A stretch of 48,890 nt of DNA from Streptomyces sp. NRRL S-340 (lineage in GTDB: Bacteria > Actinomycetota > Actinomycetes > Streptomycetales > Streptomycetaceae): NCBI RefSeq assembly GCF_000720185.1, contig NZ_JOIY01000055.1, positions 1 to 48,890 of the forward strand. The letters run 5' to 3'. This document shows positions 47,823-48,890 of the stretch, in pieces; position 1 is the stretch's first letter, and the number at the start of each line of letters is the position of its first letter. Below the pieces are notes generated by a model. The model searched no databases and was not told the origin of the DNA. It saw only the letters and a list, made by a program, of their open reading frames with translations. The position numbers and the translations under genes were made by a program.

Positions 47823-48790
47823 GGCCGCTCCCGGGGCCGGCGTCGGCCGGCGGGCAGCGGTACCGGGTCCGCGCCGGGCACGACGGTGTTGGACACGCTG
47901 CCGATCCCTTCCACGGTGAGGGTGACGGTGTCACCGGGCTTCAGCGGCGGGGGCGTCCGCTCGCCGCGCAGGCCCCACAGTTCGGCGAGACAGCCGCCGT
48001 TGCCGCAGGTGCCGGAGCCCAGGACGTCGCCGGGCAGCACCCGCGTACCGCGCGAGGCGTAGACGACCAGCTCCTCGAAGGTCCAGCTCATGTTGGACAG
48101 GAGGTCCGTGCCGACGGTCTCGCCGTTGACCTCCGCGGTGAGCGCCAGGCGCAGGAATCCGCCGGCGTCCCGGTACGGTTCCAGTTCGTCCGCGGTGACC
48201 AGGTACGGGCCGAGGGTGGTGGCCGTGTCCTTGCCCTTGCACGGGCCGAGGCCGACGTTCATCTCGGCGGACTGCAGGTCCCTGGCCGACCAGTCGTTGA
48301 AGACGGTGTAGCCGACGATGTGCTCACGGGCCTGCCCGGGGGTGAGGTCGCGGCCCTCACGGCCGATGACGGCGGCGACCTCGAGCTCGTAGTCCAGCAC
48401 ACTCGAACCGGGCGGGACGGGGATGTCGTCGTGCGGGCCGTAGATCGCGTGCGGGTTGGTGAAATAGAACGTCGGGGCGGCGTACCACTGCTCCGGGACG
48501 CCGACGGCGCCGCTCACCGAGCGCCGTACGCCCTCGACGTGCTCCTCGAAGGTGACGAAGTCCCGGACGGAGGCGGGCTGGAGGGGCGGCAGCAGCCGGA
48601 CCTGGGACACGTGCGGGCCGGGCGGCACGTCGAGTGCGGCGGCCCCCGCGGTGAGCAGCCCGGGCAGCCCGCCGGACTCCCGCAGCAGGTCGGTGAGCGA
48701 AGCAACGCCGGGCAGGGGCAGCAGGGTGCCGTCGCCCTCGACGACGGCCACGCGGCGGCGGTGATGGTGTTCGTAGGCGGCGAAACGCAT
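47819..48790 (-). CDS. Fumarylacetoacetate hydrolase (FAH) family protein
   Basis: The 323-residue product has the FAH fold. RDFVTFEEHVEGVRR lies near the active site, then the metal-binding LDYELEVAAVIGREGRDL (Glu residues), YTVFNDWSARDLQ with the conserved Asp, GKDTATTLGPYLV, and the closing LGSGTCGNGGCLAE and LKPGDTVTLTVEGIGS. Family members cleave C-C bonds in acylpyruvates or decarboxylate/isomerise diacids. ATG 48790 follows GGAG by 7 nt. The downstream partner gene, an SDR, is decayed. Upstream sequence runs off the window, so further operon members are possible. Confidence 0.92.
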   Translation of the reverse strand: MRFAAYEHHHRRRVAVVEGDGTLLPLPGVASLTDLLRESGGLPGLLTAGAAALDVPPGPHVSQVRLLPPLQPASVRDFVTFEEHVEGVRRSVSGAVGVPEQWYAAPTFYFTNPHAIYGPHDDIPVPPGSSVLDYELEVAAVIGREGRDLTPGQAREHIVGYTVFNDWSARDLQSAEMNVGLGPCKGKDTATTLGPYLVTADELEPYRDAGGFLRLALTAEVNGETVGTDLLSNMSWTFEELVVYASRGTRVLPGDVLGSGTCGNGGCLAELWGLRGERTPPPLKPGDTVTLTVEGIGSVSNTVVPGADPVPLPAGRRRPRERP

Positions 48791-48890
48791 GGTGCGGCTC
48801 CGGGAAGGGCGGGCCGGGGGCGCGGCGGGGCCGAGTCAGGGCAGGTGACGGGGCCGGCCGCGCCCCCGGGAGTGGAGGGGGGTGGAGGGG

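Noticed and set aside
1..48890. tRNA, rRNA or CRISPR loci
   Set aside because: No tRNA-like cloverleaf, rRNA segment or regularly spaced short repeats were found on reading both strands.

Overview
The window is very high-GC DNA with strong codon bias, frequent GTG starts, rare TTA codons and many actinobacterial families (DUF5709, MmyB-type XRE regulators, SUKH proteins). It reads as a Streptomyces chromosome, probably an arm or accessory region, because degraded transposases and immunity-type genes are scattered through it. No tRNA, rRNA or CRISPR was seen.

Layout. 1-5.4 kb: the tail of a secreted propeller-like protein, an IS701-type remnant, a trypsin-fold protein lacking two catalytic residues, a small secreted protein, a 159-bp MITE-like element, a small orphan gene and an IS5-type remnant. 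5.4-9.2 kb: a TetR regulator divergent from a flavin amine oxidase and aldehyde dehydrogenase pair, with palindromes between them. 9.4-20.4 kb: the centrepiece, a seven-gene one-directional operon. It holds two paralogous stand-alone LanB-like proteins (glutamylation fold, no elimination domain), a radical SAM protein, a ureohydrolase, a PHP phosphoesterase, an MFS exporter and an aminoglycoside-phosphotransferase-type kinase. Most genes overlap, and the first two carry three in-frame TTA codons. It looks like an uncharacterised peptide or aminoacyl-tRNA-dependent natural-product pathway with no obvious precursor peptide.

20.4-32.3 kb: an SDR/XRE divergent pair, then a sugar-oxidation and stress region: YbhE-type lactonase, GH15 glycosidase, a divergent G6PDH, gluconokinase, two universal stress proteins, a 2-hydroxyacid dehydrogenase and an IlvD/Edd sugar-acid dehydratase. 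These fit alpha-glucoside hydrolysis and oxidative glucose/gluconate metabolism under stress.

33-41.4 kb: two SUKH (SMI1/KNR4) genes, then an ISL3-family element whose inverted repeats enclose the transposase and a third SUKH gene. After it come a zinc-ribbon pseudogene, a membrane Ser/Thr kinase, a lincosamide-type nucleotidyltransferase, an IS5-type remnant that truncates a YrhB/Imm35-like gene, and a TPR-like protein. 41.7-48.9 kb: an XRE regulator with the second MITE-like copy just upstream of its start, a divergent CMD-cupin-AKR operon and an SDR gene, a second IS701 remnant, CutA, a DUF5709 protein, a decayed SDR and an FAH-family hydrolase.
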